Below, piece after piece: positions 36,657-48,646 of a stretch of 64,000 bases of DNA; the stretch's first letter is position 1, and every line of letters starts with the position of its first letter. Made by a program: the position numbers and the translations under genes. Source of the DNA: Niabella sp. (GTDB taxonomy: Bacteria; Bacteroidota; Bacteroidia; Chitinophagales; Chitinophagaceae); the NCBI GenBank assembly GCA_017744795.1, contig JAGIAQ010000005.1, positions 3,969-67,968 on the forward strand, read 5' to 3'. Under the pieces are notes generated by a model. It was not told the origin of the DNA, ran no database searches, and saw only the letters and a list, made by a program, of their open reading frames with translations.

Positions 36657-36819
36657 AAAAGATTTTTTATTTAAAGGTAATAAGGCATTAACGAAATCAT
36701 AAAAGAAATTTCGCAGCCATACAATTTTAACGGGGATGCGGCGTTTTACGATGAATTTCGTTACTTTCACAAAAGGAAACGGCATTAGTTACTCGATTAA
36801 TTGAACGAAAAGATTAGAA

Positions 36820-37905
36820 ATGTTTAGCAGCAAAGCATTATTCAGAATGGCCTTGTTGATGGTTGTGTTGTATTCCTGCGGCACTTCCCAACCGGCACGG
36901 CGAAACGTGTTATCCCCCGGAAACCCCGCCACGGGCGCAACACAGCCCGCCGATAACCGATCGGGAAAGCATCCCAATCAAACTGTTTTTAAAAAACCCG
37001 AGCAGGTAACCCGGCGGCAGCAAAAAGAAGAAGAGCGTCAGAAGATCAATACAACGGTGGAACGCCGGGATGAACCCGCTACAGATACCAGGGACACGGC
37101 AGCAGCTAATTCGGCGTACAAATCGCCCTCCTATTATAAATACATTACAGACAGTATTCAGCGAACTTCCGCCAAAGCTTCTTATTATAAATCCACAGAG
37201 AGTCTTTTTAAGCAAATGGCGGTAGTGCCCAATCCGCAAAATCCCGCAGTTAATTCACAATGGTATACTACCGTAAATTTTGATGCGCGCAAACCCAATT
37301 TTATCATTTTGCATCATACCGGGCAAACCAGCGCGGAACAAACGCTGTTCACCTTTTCTATTACGCGTACGGGAGTAAGTTCCCATTTTGTGGTGGGTCG
37401 CGATGGAGTGGTGTACCAGATGCTGAATGAATATATGCGTGCCTGGCACGCTGGTAAAAGCCGCTGGGGCGCTATTACCGATATGAATTCCTGCAGCCTG
37501 GGTATTGAAATAGATAATGATGGGGATGAACCCTTTGCCGAACCTCAGGTTCAGGCTTTGATAAAACTGCTGAGCTACCTGAAAAATAAATTTGGTATCC
37601 CACAGGCGAATTTTATCGGCCATGCGGATATTGCGCCCGGCCGTAAGGATGATCCCTGTAAATATTTTCCCTGGAAACGCCTGGCAGAAGCGGGCTTTGG
37701 GTATTGGTATGATTCTACCAACCTGCAGCAACCCCCGGCAGACTTTAACGCCCTGCTGGCCCTGCGGGTGATTGGCTATGATGTCAGCAACCAGGCAGCG
37801 GCTATTAAATCATTCAAACTGCATTTTGTTCAGACAGATACCACACCGGTACTCTCGGATTACGACAAAAAGATCCTTTATAACGTGTACCTGAATTATA
37901 TGTAA
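36820..37905 (+). CDS. Lipoprotein N-acetylmuramoyl-L-alanine amidase (Amidase_2/AmpD-like)
   Basis: A 361-residue lipoprotein: 'MALLMVVLYSC' gives a lipobox at Cys20. Residues ~30-150 form a low-complexity, charged linker. The amidase domain spans ~155-290, with zinc ligands His165/166 in 'IILHHTGQT', His268 in 'FIGHADIAPGR' and Asp278 in 'DDPCKYFPW'; 'SSHFVVGRDGVVYQM' is typical. It should cleave the MurNAc-L-Ala bond in peptidoglycan from the outer-membrane side. A short helical C-terminal extension follows. Diverges from gnd. Confidence 0.93.
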   Translation: MFSSKALFRMALLMVVLYSCGTSQPARRNVLSPGNPATGATQPADNRSGKHPNQTVFKKPEQVTRRQQKEEERQKINTTVERRDEPATDTRDTAAANSAYKSPSYYKYITDSIQRTSAKASYYKSTESLFKQMAVVPNPQNPAVNSQWYTTVNFDARKPNFIILHHTGQTSAEQTLFTFSITRTGVSSHFVVGRDGVVYQMLNEYMRAWHAGKSRWGAITDMNSCSLGIEIDNDGDEPFAEPQVQALIKLLSYLKNKFGIPQANFIGHADIAPGRKDDPCKYFPWKRLAEAGFGYWYDSTNLQQPPADFNALLALRVIGYDVSNQAAAIKSFKLHFVQTDTTPVLSDYDKKILYNVYLNYM

Positions 37906-37985
37906 GAGAAAGGGGTTTAAATCTGTGAGAACAAAAACATCATAAATTCAATAAGTATCCGCCAAATCATTTAATTTTAAAAAGA

Positions 37986-38025
37986 TAATTTTGTACCTCT
38001 CCGTTTTTAACAGGGAGGTTTTTTA
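37986..38025 (+). promoter_or_regulatory. -7 element TAATTTTG and leader hairpin before the GH63-like gene
   Basis: TAATTTTG at 37986-37993 matches TAnnTTTG. Directly after it, ACCTCtCC pairs with GGGAGGT (37995-38018) followed by six T. The hairpin may terminate transcription from the amidase gene, or lie at the very 5' end of the next transcript. The start codon is 18 bp on. Confidence 0.45.
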
Positions 38026-38043
38026 TTTAACGAAACGATATTA

Positions 38044-40660
<2,617 letters not shown>

Positions 40661-40662
<2 letters not shown>

Positions 40663-40696
40663 GACCTGTGAGGTTTCCAAAAACCTCACAGGTCTT
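40661..40696 (+). terminator. Perfect 16-bp hairpin overlapping the GH63-like stop codon
   Basis: AAGACCTGTGAGGTTT - CCAA - AAACCTCACAGGTCTT. It starts with the last two bases of the TAA stop. There is no clean T-run after it (ACATAAAAAAAGC). This exact arm sequence is familiar as a widespread Bacteroidota intergenic repeat, which may double as a terminator. Confidence 0.65.
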
Positions 40697-41362
40697 ACAT
40701 AAAAAAAGCATCGCGTTTTTGTTTCCATCCCGGTTTCCCGGTTTGTCACTTACTAACCCGATGCTTTTTAATAGCTTCTGCTTTGTCGCCGCTTCAATTT
40801 TGCCGCAGGGCATTGCTCTCAACAAGAACAACACTTTTAGCGCTGCAAAATACACAGCAACTGGCAAGGCTTCCGCTGTTTTTTTGCTTACCATTCCGGG
40901 CGACCGGCAACACCTGGGGCTAAGCGCTTCGATGCATTGCTGCATTTTTGCAATTTATCCTTCGCTGCGCTGTCTTTCCTTTCCTGAATAAGCAGGAGAC
41001 AACTGCTTCTGACGGTATCCCAATCCTGCTATCCGGCTTTGCGTTTTTACGGCTCTGCCTCGTACCAGTGGCGATTGAAATCCTTTTTGCCAAAGAGCGT
41101 GTCATTGCTTCTTGTGAAAAATGCTACTACAATCTTTTCAGAACATAATTGCTTTCATCAATTGCACTTTGAAGATACTAATCAGAAATGCCCTTTTCCA
41201 AATTTTCCGGGCGGTTGTTATGCAGTTCTTGTGAACAGGATAATGCACCATTTTGGCCCTTTATCCACCCTAATGAACATTTGTAAACAGGTTGTTGACA
41301 TAAAAATACACAATGCCATATGATCGAACTAATACAGTATACGCAGCACAGGCTCTCTCCTG
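40697..41362. other. Non-coding gap, repeat-like sequence
   Basis: About 670 bp without a credible gene. Overlapping ORFs on both strands (e.g. 40668-40991 plus, 40637-40945 minus) have Cys- and Phe-rich translations typical of non-coding DNA. The sequence resembles degenerate intergenic filler seen in this family rather than any known element; no transposase remnant was found. Confidence 0.45.
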
Positions 41363-41395
41363 TTTTTCAATTGACAAGTACAGTCAATTGAAAAA
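41363..41395 (+). promoter_or_regulatory. 13-bp inverted repeat in the M13 gene promoter region
   Basis: TTTTTCAATTGAC - 7 nt - GTCAATTGAAAAA is a perfect inverted repeat. It is followed by TATATTTTTA (41399-41408), a -7-like sequence, and by the start codon at 41427. Its position over the presumed -33 region makes it an operator candidate. Confidence 0.55.
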
Positions 41396-41426
41396 TGTAT
41401 ATTTTTATAGAAACCTGACACGCAAA

Positions 41427-43460
41427 ATGAACCGCTTTATCAAAATGGGAATAGGAATGGCAGGGGCGGGTCTTTTATTTGCAGCTATAGCTATTCTAGC
41501 CTCAAAAAAGCGACAAGCTGTTACTCAGTCAATTAAAGATGCTTCACTGAAGCCAGGCAACGATTTTTATAACTATGCCCTCGGTATAGAGGTTCAAAAT
41601 AGCCCTTGGGGTAAAGATGTGCTTGGGAATAATTTTGCCCTCCTACAGGGTTTCAATGCGAAGGCCTTAAAAGCAATACTGGAAAAAGCCCGGGCCAACA
41701 AAAATGCGCTGACTGGTTCAGTGGAAAAGCGCGTTGGTGATTTTTATGCGGCAGGAATGGATACAGCAAGTATTGAGAAACTTGGCTACACACCCATTAA
41801 ATTTGAACTTGCCGCTATTGACACCATAAAGACCTTGCCAGGACTGGTAAAAAAAATAAATTACCTCCGCACCAGCGGCATCGCTTACCCGCTTTACGGG
41901 TTTTCTGTGGCAACGGATCCAAAAAATGCCGGAGTCATGATCCCTTTTCTGGAGCAGGGTGGTACCACATTAGCAAACAGGGATAATTATTTAAAAAATG
42001 ATAAATACTCGGTTGAACTTCGCAACAGGTATTTAAAACTAATCTCCACGCTTTTTGGTTTAACCGGCACTTCTCCTCACAAAGCGTCAACCAATGCTGT
42101 AATTGTCTTTAATATAGAAAAACAATTAGCCGCGGCCCAGCTGAGCCCGGTAGAATTGCGCGATGTAAATAAAACATATAATAAATTTTACCTGGACAAT
42201 TTTTCCAAAATCACGCCGGGGTTAGACTGGAGAACAATCCTGGCCGAACTGGAAGTAAAAGAACAGGATAGTGTTTTAGTAAGTATACCAGCTTTTTTTA
42301 CAGCGGCGGCCGACCTGCTGAAAAGAGTTCCGCTTGAGGATTGGAAGCTGTATTTGAAATGGAACATTCTGAAAGAAGCCGCCCCCTACCTGAGCGCTCC
42401 ATTTGTAAAAGCAAATTTAGCCTTTACCCCGATACCTGATAAAGGGATAGGTATACCCCGTGAAGAATGGCTTTCGTCTTTAACGGACGGCAGCATCGGA
42501 GAACTTCTTGGACAGTTATACGTAAAGGAATATTTTAAACCGGCAACAAAAGCCAAGGTGGAAGGGTTGGTAGCAAATCTGAGAAAAGCATTTGAAATAC
42601 GAATAAAAGGGCTCAACTGGATGGGGGCCGCTACCAAACAAAAAGCGCTGAACAAGCTGGCGGCCATCCGCCTTAAGATTGGTTACCCTGATAAATGGGA
42701 AAATTACGAGGGACTGGAGATAAACCGACGCACATTTTTTAAAAATGTACAAAACGTTCGCAGCTGGCAATATCGTTTAATGATCGGCTGGCTGGGAAAG
42801 CCGGCAGACCGGGGGCGCTGGGAAACCACAGCGGCAACAGTAAATGCTTATTACAACCCGATGCAAAATGAGATTGTTTTTCCCGCAGGGATCCTTCAGC
42901 CACCCTTCTTTGACCTCAATGCAGATGATGCGGCGAACTACGGGGCAATTGGCACGTTGATCGGGCATGAAATGGCGCACGCATTTGATGATAATGGCAG
43001 TAAATTCGATGCAGATGGCACACTCAGCGACTGGTGGACAAATGAGGACCGGGAAAAATTCGAGGCCAAAGCAGCGGAGCTGGCAAAACAATTCGACAGC
43101 TATGTGGTGCTGGATAGCATTCATGTAAATGGAAAACTAACGCTGGGGGAAAATATTGCTGACATCGGCGGTTTGAATGCGGCCTATGCGGCCTTTAGGA
43201 TGACCTCCGAAGGAAAGTCAACCCAAAAAATTGCCGGTTTTACTCCCCTTCAGCGTTTTTTTCTTTCTTGGGCGCAGCTCTGGAGAGAATATATGAGTTC
43301 GGAGTACTTGGCACAAATGGTTCTTGCGGACCCGCATCCACCGGGCCGGTACAGAACCATTGGCCCATTGGTAAATATGGATGTCTGGTACACGGCTTTT
43401 GATGTAAAGCCGGGAGAGAACTTGTATAAAAAGCCAAAGAACCGGATCTGCATCTGGTAG
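41427..43460 (+). CDS. M13-family metallopeptidase (neprilysin/PepO-like), divergent copy
   Basis: The zinc motif 'IGHEMAHAFDDNG' (~residue 513), the third ligand in 'GENIADIGG' and 'NAYYNPMQNEIVFPAGILQPP' define an M13 endopeptidase. The ATG at 41427 gives 677 residues, exactly the length of the next gene; the track start at 41313 adds an unrelated leader. In place of a cleavable signal peptide it has a hydrophobic segment ('MGIGMAGAGLLFAAIAILA') that may anchor it to the inner membrane. The N-terminal region around 'NYALGIEVQNSPWGKDVLG' departs from the 'YASGTWVKNNPVPAKETRWG' of its paralogue. Tandem duplicate of 43581. Confidence 0.93.
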   Translation: MNRFIKMGIGMAGAGLLFAAIAILASKKRQAVTQSIKDASLKPGNDFYNYALGIEVQNSPWGKDVLGNNFALLQGFNAKALKAILEKARANKNALTGSVEKRVGDFYAAGMDTASIEKLGYTPIKFELAAIDTIKTLPGLVKKINYLRTSGIAYPLYGFSVATDPKNAGVMIPFLEQGGTTLANRDNYLKNDKYSVELRNRYLKLISTLFGLTGTSPHKASTNAVIVFNIEKQLAAAQLSPVELRDVNKTYNKFYLDNFSKITPGLDWRTILAELEVKEQDSVLVSIPAFFTAAADLLKRVPLEDWKLYLKWNILKEAAPYLSAPFVKANLAFTPIPDKGIGIPREEWLSSLTDGSIGELLGQLYVKEYFKPATKAKVEGLVANLRKAFEIRIKGLNWMGAATKQKALNKLAAIRLKIGYPDKWENYEGLEINRRTFFKNVQNVRSWQYRLMIGWLGKPADRGRWETTAATVNAYYNPMQNEIVFPAGILQPPFFDLNADDAANYGAIGTLIGHEMAHAFDDNGSKFDADGTLSDWWTNEDREKFEAKAAELAKQFDSYVVLDSIHVNGKLTLGENIADIGGLNAAYAAFRMTSEGKSTQKIAGFTPLQRFFLSWAQLWREYMSSEYLAQMVLADPHPPGRYRTIGPLVNMDVWYTAFDVKPGENLYKKPKNRICIW

Positions 43461-43580
43461 TTGCGCCAGTCTGGGAGAACAAACCCTTGTTCATCAACAG
43501 GTGCCCGGTTTGAAAATTTAAAAAGGGGAAGCACTGCTATTTAAAAATTATTTATTTTCACGACCAAATTAAGTAGTTAT

Positions 43581-45614
43581 ATGACCAAAATTTCAAAAAC
43601 CGGCAGTTTGGGCCTCTGCCTTATGATCGCTTGCACAACCACTTTTGCACAGCAACAAAAAAAATTCATCGATCCGGCCAATATGGATCGTTCCGTAAAA
43701 CCCGGCAATGATTTTTATGAATACGCCAGCGGTACCTGGGTTAAAAACAACCCCGTACCGGCAAAAGAAACCCGCTGGGGCAGCTTTAACGTACTGCGCG
43801 ATTTTAATATCAACGCCGTAAAATCAATCCTGGAAAAAGCCAGCGCCAACAAAAATGCACCTGCGGGATCCGTTGAAAAACGCGTGGGCGATTTTTATGC
43901 GGCCGCCATGGACAGCGCAGCTATTGAAAAACGCGGCTACACTCCCATAAAAGCTGATCTGGCCGCTATTGACGGCATTCAGTCGGTTGCGGATGTTTTA
44001 AAAACCATCAATTATTTACGCCGGAGCGGAACGGCTTCTCCGCTTTACGGATTTTATGTGGGCCAGGACAGAAAAAATGTGGAAGTGATGATCCCCCAGC
44101 TGAGCCAGGGCGGAACGTCATTGCCCGACCGCGATAATTACCTGAAAGACGACAAACGTTCTGTAGACATAAGAGCGGCGTATGCAAAATATATTACCAC
44201 GCTTTTTAATTTAACGGGTACTGATGAAACCGCTGCTACTGCAAATGCCGCCACTATTTTCGCAATTGAAAAACAATTGGCGCAGGCACAATTAAGCCGC
44301 GTGGAAATGCGCGATGCTTACAAAACCTACAATAAATTTGCTGTTGATGATCTTTCCAAAACCACACCAGGACTGGATTGGAAGGCCACCCTGGCGGACC
44401 TGAATGTAAAAGGTCAGGATACAGTGTTGGTGAATAACCCTGCGTTTTTGGTTACGGCCGCGCAATTGCTGCGTTCTGTGCCATTGGCCGATTGGAAGGT
44501 GTATTTAAAATGGAGCATATTAAAGAATGCCGCTGGCGGGCTGAGCTCCCCCTTTGTAAAAGCAAATTTTGCGTTCACCCAGGCGTTGACCGGCCAAAAA
44601 ATACAAACGCCGCGCTGGCAGCGGATGTCGTCCTTAACAGATAACAGCATCGGAGAACTGTTGGGGCAGCTTTATGTAAAAGAATATTTCAAACCCGCGG
44701 CAAAAGTTCGCATGGAAGAGCTGGTGGCAAACCTGAGAAAAGCATTTGCGCTCAGGATAAAAAGCCTGGATTGGATGTCGGAAGAAACCAAGCAAAAAGC
44801 ATTGGCAAAACTGGCGGCCTTCCATCCAAAAATTGCTTATCCTGATAAGTGGGAAAACTACGACGGCCTGGTGATCAACCGGAATACTTTTTTCGAGAAC
44901 AACCGGAATGTGGATGCATGGGGTTATAATTTTATGATCAATAAGCTGGGAAAACCTGTTGACCGCACCCGCTGGGGGATGACGCCGCCAACGGTAAACG
45001 CTTATTACAACGCTACCCTCAATGAGATCGTTTTTCCTGCAGGCATTTTACAGTTCCCGTTCTTCGATCCCAACGCGGATGATGCAGTGAACTACGGCGG
45101 CATTGGCGCCGTTATCGGGCACGAAATGTCGCACGGTTTTGATGATAACGGCAGCAAATACGATGCGGATGGAACGCTTAGAAACTGGTGGACCGATGAA
45201 GACCGCAAAAAATTTGATGCAAAGGCCGGAGCGCTGGCCAAGCAGTTTGACGGATACACTGTACTGGATACCCTGCACGTAAATGGAAAACTGACGCTGG
45301 GTGAAAATATCGGAGACCTGGGTGGTTTGAACGTAGCTTATCAGGCGTTTAAAATGACCAAAGAAGGACAATCGAATCAAAAGATCGACGGCTTTACACC
45401 CGATCAGCGTTTCTTCCTGGCCTGGGCGCAGGTTTGGCGTGGTAATATCCTGCCGGAATCTGCAGCGCAATTGATTTTGACAGATCCCCATTCCCCTGGT
45501 GAATACAGAACAATTGGCGCTATCGTAAATATGGATCCCTGGTACAAAGCCTTTGACGTGCAGCCGGGCGAAAAATTGTACAAAAAACCCGAAGACCGGA
45601 TCAGGATCTGGTAG
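43581..45614 (+). CDS. M13-family metallopeptidase, canonical copy
   Basis: A 677-residue secreted zinc peptidase. Signal peptide 'LGLCLMIACTTTFAQQ', then the family N terminus 'GNDFYEYASGTWVKNNPVP', the zinc motif 'VIGHEMSHGFDDNGSKYD' (~513-517), 'GENIGDLGGLN' with the third ligand and the C-terminal 'RIRIW'. It is highly similar to the gene 120 bp upstream over the whole length, so the pair arose by tandem duplication. Cuts oligopeptides in the periplasm or at the surface. A strong terminator follows. Confidence 0.95.
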   Translation: MTKISKTGSLGLCLMIACTTTFAQQQKKFIDPANMDRSVKPGNDFYEYASGTWVKNNPVPAKETRWGSFNVLRDFNINAVKSILEKASANKNAPAGSVEKRVGDFYAAAMDSAAIEKRGYTPIKADLAAIDGIQSVADVLKTINYLRRSGTASPLYGFYVGQDRKNVEVMIPQLSQGGTSLPDRDNYLKDDKRSVDIRAAYAKYITTLFNLTGTDETAATANAATIFAIEKQLAQAQLSRVEMRDAYKTYNKFAVDDLSKTTPGLDWKATLADLNVKGQDTVLVNNPAFLVTAAQLLRSVPLADWKVYLKWSILKNAAGGLSSPFVKANFAFTQALTGQKIQTPRWQRMSSLTDNSIGELLGQLYVKEYFKPAAKVRMEELVANLRKAFALRIKSLDWMSEETKQKALAKLAAFHPKIAYPDKWENYDGLVINRNTFFENNRNVDAWGYNFMINKLGKPVDRTRWGMTPPTVNAYYNATLNEIVFPAGILQFPFFDPNADDAVNYGGIGAVIGHEMSHGFDDNGSKYDADGTLRNWWTDEDRKKFDAKAGALAKQFDGYTVLDTLHVNGKLTLGENIGDLGGLNVAYQAFKMTKEGQSNQKIDGFTPDQRFFLAWAQVWRGNILPESAAQLILTDPHSPGEYRTIGAIVNMDPWYKAFDVQPGEKLYKKPEDRIRIW

Positions 45615-45640
45615 GAGATTTTAGATTGTATTTAATCGAG

Positions 45641-45684
45641 AGGCGGTGAGATGCTGGTCGAAGACCATCGTCTTACCGCCTTTT
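45641..45684 (+). terminator. Terminator after the M13 pair
   Basis: AGGCGGTGAGATGCTGGTC - GAA - GACCATCGTCTTACCGCCT forms a 19-position stem with wobbles and one mismatch, followed by TTTT. Confidence 0.75.
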
Positions 45685-45738
45685 CGCGTGGGTGTATGAC
45701 AAATTCACCTTCCGTTGAATTCAGGTGGAGTGTGTTAT

Positions 45739-45845
45739 GGCTCCCAGAGGAGCCCTGTGTTTATAGCGTCATCGTGATGAGACGCATCGGCGCCGTAGGA
45801 CGCCGCGTAAACATGGGGCATTCCCTCCGGCGGAGTAGCTCAATT
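45739..45845 (+). repeat. Hairpin repeats of the GGCTCC-GGAGCC/TGTTTATAG type
   Basis: GGCTCCcagaGGAGCC followed by CTGTGTTTATAG (45739-45766) is the same unit as the two before katG (17751, 17801). Degenerate units follow, with GGCGCC-gta-GGACGCC (~45789) and CCCTCCGGCGGAG (~45823). No gene is supported in 45685-45895. Confidence 0.6.
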
Positions 45846-45854
45846 CCATTCTCA

Positions 45855-45887
45855 TTTGATCACATTGCCCGATTTTGTCTACATTTA
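45855..45887 (+). promoter_or_regulatory. Promoter of the HAD phosphatase gene
   Basis: TTTG (45855-45858), 21 bp, then TACATTTA (45880-45887), one mismatch from TAnnTTTG. The ATG at 45896 is close behind, so the transcript would be nearly leaderless. Confidence 0.5.
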
Positions 45888-45895
45888 TCGGCGCT

Positions 45896-46699
45896 ATGGT
45901 AAAATTGATTGTTACAGATCTGGATGGTTCCTTACTAAATGATAAAAAAGAGCTGCCTGCTGATTTTTGGGAAATAGAAAAAACGCTGCGGGAACGGGGC
46001 ATTGTATTTTGCATTGCAAGCGGGCGGCCGCACCACAACCTCGTCAATTTATTTAAACCCATAAGTAGCCATACCTATTTCTTGTCGGATAACGGCAGTT
46101 ATGTTACTTATGGGAAAGAAACACTTTTAGTTAAAACGCTTGATCATCAAATAGTTGAAACGCTCGTTGCCGCCTCTCGCGGGCTCAATGAGGTGTACCC
46201 GGTGCTTTGCGGAAAGGATAAAGCCTATATGGAAGATCACAACGAAGCCTTACTGGGTCAGGCCTTACAATACTATCAATCCTACCAGATCGTGGATGAT
46301 CTTACAAAAGTTACGGAACCCATCCTGAAAGTGTCATTGTGCGATTTACAAAACGCTGAAACCAACAGTTACCCGCATTTCAAAAAATATGAAAAGGACT
46401 ATAAAGTAGCCGTAGCCGGTGAGCGTTGGCTCGATTTTACAGCTTTTGATGCCAATAAGGGCGCAGCAGTAGAACTATTGCAACAACGACTCGGCGTTGG
46501 TTACGACGAAACAATGGTGTTGGGCGATTATTTAAACGACCTGGAAATGATGGGCGTCGCCCGGTATAGTTTTGCCATGAAAAATGCGCATCGGGGGATC
46601 ATTGCTGCCGCCTCTTTTATCACCGGCTCAGATAATAATCACAATGGAGTATTGAGGGCCGTCAGCGAATTGCTTCAGCTAAACCATAATTTTTCGTAA
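45896..46699 (+). CDS. HAD-superfamily IIB (Cof-like) phosphatase
   Basis: A 267-residue cytosolic phosphatase. HAD motif I is 'IVTDLDGSLLND', motif II 'CIASGRPHHNL', motif III lies at 'DANKGAAVELLQ' and motif IV at 'VLGDYLNDLEMMGVA'. The C2-type cap of Cof proteins fills the middle. Substrates are usually sugar phosphates or nucleotides such as FMN and cannot be told here. The track starts at a TTG (45875), but the ATG at 45896 begins the family sequence 'MVKLIVTDLDG' and follows a promoter. Confidence 0.93.
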   Translation: MVKLIVTDLDGSLLNDKKELPADFWEIEKTLRERGIVFCIASGRPHHNLVNLFKPISSHTYFLSDNGSYVTYGKETLLVKTLDHQIVETLVAASRGLNEVYPVLCGKDKAYMEDHNEALLGQALQYYQSYQIVDDLTKVTEPILKVSLCDLQNAETNSYPHFKKYEKDYKVAVAGERWLDFTAFDANKGAAVELLQQRLGVGYDETMVLGDYLNDLEMMGVARYSFAMKNAHRGIIAAASFITGSDNNHNGVLRAVSELLQLNHNFS

Positions 46700-46800
46700 A
46701 ACTTAAAAAAAGAACGGCCTTATACACAATAAAAGGGCAGCTAAAAGCGATATTAAGTGTTGTATATGATTTGCTTGCGGCTAAACTTTTTTTTGAGGTA

Positions 46801-47970
46801 ATGAAATCGGCTGTCTTTATTTTTTTTATGATTTGCTCCCTGTTCGCCAACGCGCAGGCGCCGCGGTTGCAGCAGCAATTCAGCTGGTCACAGAATAACC
46901 GGATCATTCAAACTGTTGCGATCAGCGCCAAAGGCGATAAACTTGTTTTTGTAAAACGGGTCAATCCTAATGATTCAATAGCACTGAAAAACCGGTTGGA
47001 TGAGGATCGTACAACGGAGAATTTGCTGCCCGGCAAAAATGATTCGCTTCATTCGGGAGATCCGGTCGTAAGCCTGGTCAACACAGCAAACAAGCATTTA
47101 ACCCTGATCGATTATGGGTGGTCGCCGCATTTTTCGCCGGAGGGGGGCAGGGTGGTCTATGCGCATCAATCACTTCCTGTTGCCGGTAAAAAGATCACTG
47201 CCGCTGCATTAAAAGGAAATGATATCAAAATATTTTCGATAAAAGAAGGGAAAGCTCAAACGGTAGCCGCGCCGCAGGCCAGAGGCTTTTTGCTGGACCC
47301 GGTATTTACTGATTCTTCCACCCTGTTTTATAAAACCGGGGACGCAGTGAACGGTCCGTACGCCGGGGCTATTGCGTTGAACAGGCTCAACCTGCTGACA
47401 AAAAAAACGGAATTGCTGCGGAGTGCAAAGATCCGGCACCGGCTCTACGACCTGGTGGGGAATATCTATGGAACGGGTAATAATTATTCTTATATAGTAT
47501 ACAGCCCGCAGGACTCCACCTCGGGGCTGGCAAGCGAGTATGAGCACCTGTTGCTGCATGATAAGGATACCGTGCAGGATTTTGGAATCAGGCGTTTTAC
47601 CAACCTGGAATTTAAATTTGCCCTGCTGCCGAAGAAAACATTGGTGTACCTGGATGATAATCATTTGATGACAGATGACACCAGTTATATCGTGTATTTT
47701 GAAAAGGGGAAAACGGTATCTAAAAAACCGATCAATTTTGAATTTTCAAAGGCATGGTTAAGCCCCGATGGAACGTATATGGCTTACCTGGATAGTAGTG
47801 CCGCCTGTTATGTGCTGCGCTTAAGCGATTTTTCCCGAACCCCCGTACCTCTCCCCAAAAAAGAAATATATTCCCTTACCTGGTCCGACAACGGACAGCG
47901 ACTGGCAATTGTTCAGGAACACCCCAAAATCCCCAAAACGGATATGTTGTATTTGTTTACGGTAGAATGA
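46801..47970 (+). CDS. Secreted WD40/TolB-like beta-propeller protein
   Basis: A 389-residue exported protein with signal peptide 'MKSAVFIFFMICSLFANAQ'. The repeats 'TVAISAKGDKLVFVKRV', 'YGWSPHFSPEGGRVVYAHQS', 'AWLSPDGTYMAYLDS' and 'LTWSDNGQRLAIVQEHPK' are of the PD40/TolB propeller type, suggesting a periplasmic binding scaffold. The start at ATG 46801 follows GAGGT and gives the leader; the track start at TTG 46771 is rejected. Converges on the toxin-like gene with ~50 bp between. The binding partner is unknown. Confidence 0.85.
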   Translation: MKSAVFIFFMICSLFANAQAPRLQQQFSWSQNNRIIQTVAISAKGDKLVFVKRVNPNDSIALKNRLDEDRTTENLLPGKNDSLHSGDPVVSLVNTANKHLTLIDYGWSPHFSPEGGRVVYAHQSLPVAGKKITAAALKGNDIKIFSIKEGKAQTVAAPQARGFLLDPVFTDSSTLFYKTGDAVNGPYAGAIALNRLNLLTKKTELLRSAKIRHRLYDLVGNIYGTGNNYSYIVYSPQDSTSGLASEYEHLLLHDKDTVQDFGIRRFTNLEFKFALLPKKTLVYLDDNHLMTDDTSYIVYFEKGKTVSKKPINFEFSKAWLSPDGTYMAYLDSSAACYVLRLSDFSRTPVPLPKKEIYSLTWSDNGQRLAIVQEHPKIPKTDMLYLFTVE

Positions 47971-48021
47971 TTCCAACGGAGGAATTATAAAGCGATGATA
48001 ATGAGCCCTCACGGGTAGGTT

Positions 48022-48641
48022 TTATCTTTTATCTGGTATCCTTGCGGTTATATCGGGTAAAAAAACGATAAACCAATCTGGTAAATTTTGCCTTGGCAAG
48101 AAATAAACGATTATACCCTTTTCAATTTTCGCTAATTCCAGATGTTCGATCTCTGAGGTATCCATGATCAGCACCGTGTCAAAAACTTTAAATCGCATAT
48201 TCAGCTGTAGGAGATTGCCGTAAAAGTTGTCGCGCAATGTTAACTCATCCACATGATGCCCTCCTTCTGTAGCACGTATAAGTACCCGGTTGGAAGACAA
48301 TTCGGGGCTACGCAAACCCAAAAAAACAAGATGAATGTTGTAGCCGGCTCTTTTAAATCGATCTACAATTTCCCAACTTTCGTCTTTTGAAAAATGCCCT
48401 TCATAAGCAAAATCTTTTTTACTATTTAGCGCCTCTTCAGCCAAAGAAAGAAAAACGTGGTCAACGTACACAGAAGCTTGCCAGTTTAGCTCTTTTTGAA
48501 CTTTTAGTCCTGGTTTCCACAACCGGCTTTTAATAGTTTATCACCATCGAAAACACTCGTTATTTTCCGTGGAAAATAAGAATTGCCTACAGATGATTTT
48601 CCGGCACCATTTGACCCTGTAATAATGTACAATCCGGGCAT
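48022..48641 (-). pseudogene. Zeta-toxin-like P-loop kinase, frameshifted after the Walker A motif
   Basis: The ORF track shows only the C-terminal 166 residues from a TTG. Another frame starts at ATG 48641 with 'MPGLYIITGSNGAGKSS', a Walker A loop, and runs to '...SVFDGDKLLKAG' before a stop. A single -1 shift at an AAAA run (48528-48531) joins it to the rest, which carries zeta-type motifs: 'VDHVFLSLAEEAL', 'YEGHFSKDES', 'NIHLVFLGLRSPELSSNRV' and 'ATEGGHHVDE'. Zeta kinases phosphorylate UDP-sugar or other targets. No good slippery heptamer exists, so a loss-of-function mutation or sequencing error is likely. The upstream gene is the probable antitoxin. Confidence 0.8.
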
Positions 48642-48646
48642 AGGAA

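Noticed and set aside
36657-36785. N-terminal extension of gnd
   Set aside because: The nucleotide-binding start of 6-phosphogluconate dehydrogenase begins at 36656; the extension covers the promoter.
40668-40991. ORFs on both strands after the GH63-like gene
   Set aside because: Cys/Phe-rich translations, both strands equally open, start inside a hairpin; repeat-like non-coding DNA.
41313-41426. N-terminal extension of the first M13 gene
   Set aside because: It spans the inverted repeat and promoter-like sequence; the shorter start gives the same length as the paralogue.
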